A stretch of 22,535 nt of DNA from a virus: IMG/VR virus record IMGVR_UViG_3300008108_000781, positions 1 to 22,535 of that record. The stretch is one strand, 5' to 3'. How positions within the stretch are numbered: position 1 is the first letter of the stretch; the number at the start of each line of letters is the position of its first letter. The position numbers were made by a program, and so were the translations under genes. This document shows, in pieces, positions 9,301 to 15,300 of this stretch. Below the pieces are notes generated by a model. It saw nothing but the letters and a program-made list of their open reading frames with translations, was not told the DNA's origin and searched no databases.

Positions 9301-12300
9301 ATCTTAAAGTCTCCAAGTTCATTGGTACCGGATGAATAAACTCTACCACCAAGTTCAGAAACTTGTTCAGATCTTGGATCGGTTTGACCTCCATTTTGTG
9401 GGAGAGCATTATAATCTATACCAGAACCAGAGAATTCCCAAGTGTGTGATGAAGAGTTTACAATAGATGGTCTGTGGAAGTGTAGTTTATACACTTCAGG
9501 TAAAGTTCCAATATTCTGAACGAGTGTTCCAGCTATTGTAGAATCTGTCTTAAATTCAACAGTCCAATAAGTAGTTAATCCGACAACAGCACTTACCCCG
9601 ATAGAAATCGGAGATGGACTGTGATCATTAATGTTTAATACTGTTGTTCCATTAGTAACTGAGAAATTCCTTCTAACTCCAGAAGAAAGTTCTAATGCGA
9701 CAATAAGTTCTCTAGTAGTGTTGTTATACGTTACCGCAAATCCAGTTGCAGTTCCTCCAACTACAGTTTGACTGATTAATCTACCAGAAACAAACGATGC
9801 TGTAGAACCCACTCCAGCAAGGGTTAGTTTTTGATATGAATTATGTGAATCAATAATTTCTTTTACGAAGAAGTCTTGAGTTGACTTTGTAATAGTATGA
9901 ATACCAGTACTTAGTGAAGTCAAGTCAACGATGGTATTCAATGACTCATCTTCAGCTAACTTGAAATTATCAGCATCAATATAAACAACATAGTATTGGT
10001 TGTCGTTAACCAGTCCACCAACAATTCTATTTGGAATTACTTGTTCGTCTCCATTGTAAATAACTGGATCAGCATTATTAAATCCGTGAGTTGTAATTGT
10101 AATAGTATTCTCAGTTAGACCAACTCCAGTAGCTCCATTAAATTCTTTTACTGTTACTGCTGGTTTGAACTGTGAAGTTCTATCAACTCCATTTCCATCG
10201 AAGAATCTGAGAATATAGTTTTCAACATCAGATCTACCATATCCAACTGCCTTGAGTGTTTGTAATCCACCAGAAGTGCCAGTCGCGGCAACTCTACCAC
10301 GATCAAAAATGAACGAATTTCTACTATATCCAGTAGATCTTAAAGCATATAAACCGAAGTTAGTTGCAGAGTTTGTAATGGATAGGTATCCACCAGACTG
10401 CGCTAGGGATCCATATCTACAGAAAATTTGGAAACAAGAAACAACCTGTGAATATCCATCGTTAATAACACGCCAACCGATACCACCGAAGGAAACCATC
10501 GTAAATGCTGCGGCAACCATGGACTTACCTTGTTCTGGTTGAATAGCATCTGGACCAACTTCTACCTCTTCAGAAATAAGAGGTACGTTTGGTGTTAGTA
10601 CTTTATTTCCATCAACCAACATTCCATTACCACCTAAGAATGATAGAATGGAACAGTTCTGAATATATGGAGATCTAGTAATAGTTGGTTTGTCTAATTT
10701 AGTAGCATAACCGGCTCTGGAAGTTAGATTATCCGAAGGATCATCAAAAGCTACAGCGTAATCAAATGTATTTTGGGGAACACCTGCGAGATCAATCGCA
10801 TCCTTCATAGCAAAACCAGTGAGATAGATTCCATTTCTTACACGGAATAAATCTTTACCAGCATTTGCAGGTCTAATTATAGTATTTCTTAGGTTATCGC
10901 CAACGATTGCAACATCATCATAAAGAATGATTGGGTTATCTTCTACATAGTTTCCAGCCTCAACGATAATACAAACAGGTTGTGACTGTGTTCCTGGTGC
11001 AACCAATGCTGGGGCTGCAGTTGTGCCAAGACCAACAATAGTTGTAATGATGCCAACATAGTTAACTAATGCAGATCTGACATCCGCACAATCGGTTAAA
11101 CCTAAGTTTGTAGTTGCAATTCCAACAATACTTCCACTAATGACTGCAGTTGTAAGAATTCCAACAAGGTTATCAATATTAGATCTTATGTTCGCACAAA
11201 CATTTACATCTTTGTTTGTGGATCCAACACTAACATCATTTTGGATACTTAAATCCTGGTAATTTAACCAATTTGTTACAGCTCTCTTTGCATAAGTACC
11301 TAAACTCTGGAATGCGTAAGCTGAGATTACTTCTTCACCCAACAATCCATCTGTTCTTGCTGCACCAGCACCATCGAAGTACTTTTTAGTTGCATAAAGA
11401 ATATGTTGGTTAGTTCCGTAAGAGATATCTTGAGCAACAGCATCGACAATGTATCCAAGATCTCTTGCACATTTACGTCCACCAACAACATTAGTGGTTC
11501 CAATTCCTACAAAATCACTTACATTATAGGTAGAGTTGACCAAGAAATATCCATAATTTGTTGTTGCACCAATTCCAGCAGTACTACCAGAACCAACAGC
11601 TGTTGTAACAATTCCAGTCAACGTATCAATAGTTGATCTTACATTAGAACAAGAATTAGGATCAGTGTTAAATCCAGTTACTGGATCTGCAGTAATAGTA
11701 AGATCTCTAGAATTAAGCTGATTGGTAACAGCTTTCTTCATGTAATCTCTAGCACTCTCAAACACATAATTAGATTCTGCGGTTTCTCCGGCTAAACCAT
11801 CCGCAAGAAGATTACCTACATTACTGAAATAGAATCCAGTAAATGCACGAGCATAATTATTACCACCTGTAAACACATCAGTAGAAACGGCATCAATAAA
11901 GAATCCGGTATCTCTAGCACACTTCCAGATACCCTCTGTCATTCCATATCCAATGACGTTGAGATCAAAATCACCGTAATTTACTGCAGGGAGTCCACTA
12001 GTATTTCCAACTCCTATTGCTGCAGTTACGATTCCAACGAGAGAAACAATGGTATTTTGTACATCTGTACATGCAGTTGTACTGGAAACACCTACGTTAC
12101 CTCCACCTCCGTTATATGTTTCTGGTCCACTAGAAACATTCAAATTCTTATTTGTGAGAAGATTTGTAATAGCTCTTCTCATCTGAGTTCCAGCTTGTTG
12201 GAATCCGTAAATTGTTTGTTGTTCTTCTCCAGCTAAACTGGTAGTTCCTACACCAACAAAATAGAATCCTGTGAAAGCTCTTGCATAATTATTACCACCA

Positions 12301-15300
12301 GTAAAGACATCAGTAGAGACTGCATCAACAAAGTATCCCAAGTCTCTCTGACACTTAGCTGAAGAAACTCCAGAAGACCAAAGTGTTGGGTATTGAACGG
12401 ATATTGCAGTTAAAGCGGTAGCAACAATCTCACTCTTATTAATTTGGATTAATCTATAAGCATCATAATATCTGGAATCTTCTGTAGTTGATGTGACTCC
12501 AGGGCCTGGAACATAGAATCCTGTTGGGAATCCAATAGCAATAGATGCGATTGATTTATCTACGATTTCTTGTTTGTTAATCTGGATTAACTTATAAGAA
12601 TCATAATATCTGGATCTTTCATTAGTTTCTTGTTCACCTGGGAAGTAGAATCCAGTTGTAGCAGCAAGAGCTACAGATGCAAGAGACTTATCAATAATTT
12701 CTTGACGGTTGCCAATGATCAGATTTCTAGCATCTTTAGATCTATGGAAGTAGTTTGTATTTGTATTCTCTGGATCATCAATAATTGTAAAATCAAAAGT
12801 TTGAGATACTGCAGTCTGATAAAGGGTTGGTGGCGACTGGTTATTAATAATATATTGACCAAGGAATTTAATATACTCATATGCAAAAATAGCCTCTTCT
12901 TCTTCACCTGCAACATATGAAGTAGCACCAGACCAATACGCTAATCCAGCTTCTCTAGACTTGGAATTTCCACCAAATCTAATATCATAAGCTAATGCAT
13001 CTACAAGATATCCAATATCTCTTTTACAAATTACTGGATCATAATCCATCAAACGAGTTGAAATATCCTCATAGTTGAATTCAAGATAAGCTACTACTTC
13101 TTCTTTAATGAATTCTTTGTTGGATTCAATTAAATTACCAGCATCAAGGTATCTTTGACCAGGAATGATAAAGCTATCAAAAGATGCTAATTGTGATGCC
13201 CTCTTAATGGTTTTAACTGGAAGAGTTTTACCATCATTTGCGTCATCACCATTAACTGAAGAAACATAATATCTGTTTTCATACAATCCAGTACCAGTTG
13301 CAAATCCCAGAGTTCCATCTGCATTTAAACCAAGTAATTGTCCATTCTGACCTAATGTTGGTGGTAAAACCAAATCATAATTGGTTGCAATTCCAAGTTG
13401 TGATGTCTTAAATGTAACGTTATTTCTAAGAGAAGTAAATGTATTAATTCCAGAAACTTGAACATTCGTAAATACACCGACGTTACCGGTAATACTGTTA
13501 ACACCGCTTACATTATTATTGTTTCCATTTATTGTTACTGAAGACGATCCAATTGTTAAAATTCCAGTAATTCTTGCATTACCAGTTACAACTAAACTTG
13601 TATTACCAGTACCAATTCTAACATTACCAAGTGTAGAAATACCACTTACATTGATGTTTGTTGCACTTAAGTGAGTAACGAATCCAAGAGTTGCATTTAA
13701 ATTATCTACGTTACCATTAACAATATTAACATTTTGTCCTATTAGTGAACTTGCGTTTGCACTGGTTATAATACCAGAATTAATATATGCAGTATTAATA
13801 TTAAATGCAGTCGCTACCGCTGTTGTAATTCCAAGATAAGTCGCAATTCCACTATTTACATTTAAAGTATTGACAGTAGCAGTTGTTATATTTGCATTTG
13901 TTATAATACCTGCATTGATTTTTGCTTCATTAGTTACACTACTAGTAATTCCAAGATAAGTTGCAATACCGGCGTTAAGATAAAGCAGGTTAGCAGAACC
14001 AGAAGTAATTCCTACATTTGTAATAATACCTGTATTAACATAAGAGGTTCCTGAATAAGAAACTCTTACATCCAAATAAGTTGCAACTCCAGTGTTTACA
14101 TTTAATCTATCAATAGTTGCGGTAGTTATTCCAGCAGAGGTAATTACACCAACATTGATGTTTGCTCTATCAGTTAAACTAGTTGTAACACCGAGATAAG
14201 TTGCAAACCCAATGTTTATATTTGCTGATCCAATATATGCAGTGTTTATATGAGCAGTTGTTACAATACCAGTATTAATATTAGCTTGATTTGTATATGA
14301 AGTGGTAACATTCGCATTTGTTATTGTTGCCGCAGTAATTACACCAACATTAATATTAGCACGATTTGTATAAGATGTAGAAATACTAGAATTTGTTACT
14401 ACTTCTGAATCTATTATAGCCGAAGTAATAATTCCAGTATTAATATTAGCCACATTACTATATGATGTGGTGATGTTGGCATTAGTTATTATTGCCGCAG
14501 TAATCACACCAACATTAATATTGGCTTGATTTGTATAAGATGTTGAAATTCCTGCATTTTGAATTGTTGCATATTCGATAGATGCATTAGTAATGATGCC
14601 ACTATTAATATTAGCAGTATTAGTATAAGAATTCGTGGCATTTATATTAGTAACCGTAGCCGCAGTTATGAATCCTACGTTAATATTAGCTACATTAGTG
14701 TATGAACTTGTGATGCCTGCATTAGTTATTACTGCAGATGTTAAAATACCACTATTGATATTAGCTTGATTTGTATATGAAGTAGTGATATTTGCATTAG
14801 TGATTATAGCACCAGTAATAATTCCCGTGTTAATATTGCCAGAGTTTACATATAGTGTTGAAACAGATCCATTAGTTATCGTCGCGGCGGTAATTAAACC
14901 TACGTTAATATTAGCTTGATTTGTGTATGAAGTGCTAATATTCGCATTAGTTACTATTGCATTTGTTATAGTTGCATTAGTAATAATACCACTATTAATG
15001 TTAGCTACATTAGTATATGATGTAGTGATTCCTGCATTAGTTATTATGGCTTCAGTGATGATACCACTATTGATATTAGCTTGATTTGTATATGAAGTAG
15101 TGATATTTGCATTAGTTACTGTAGCCGCAGTTATAAATCCTACATTAATATTAGCTACATTAGTATAGGACGTAGTAATATTGGCATTAGTCGTTACTTC
15201 ATTTGTTATAGTTGCATTAGTGATAATTCCACTATTAATGTTAGCTACATTAGTGTATGATGTGGTGATTCCTGCATTAAGAATAGTTGCATATTCAATA

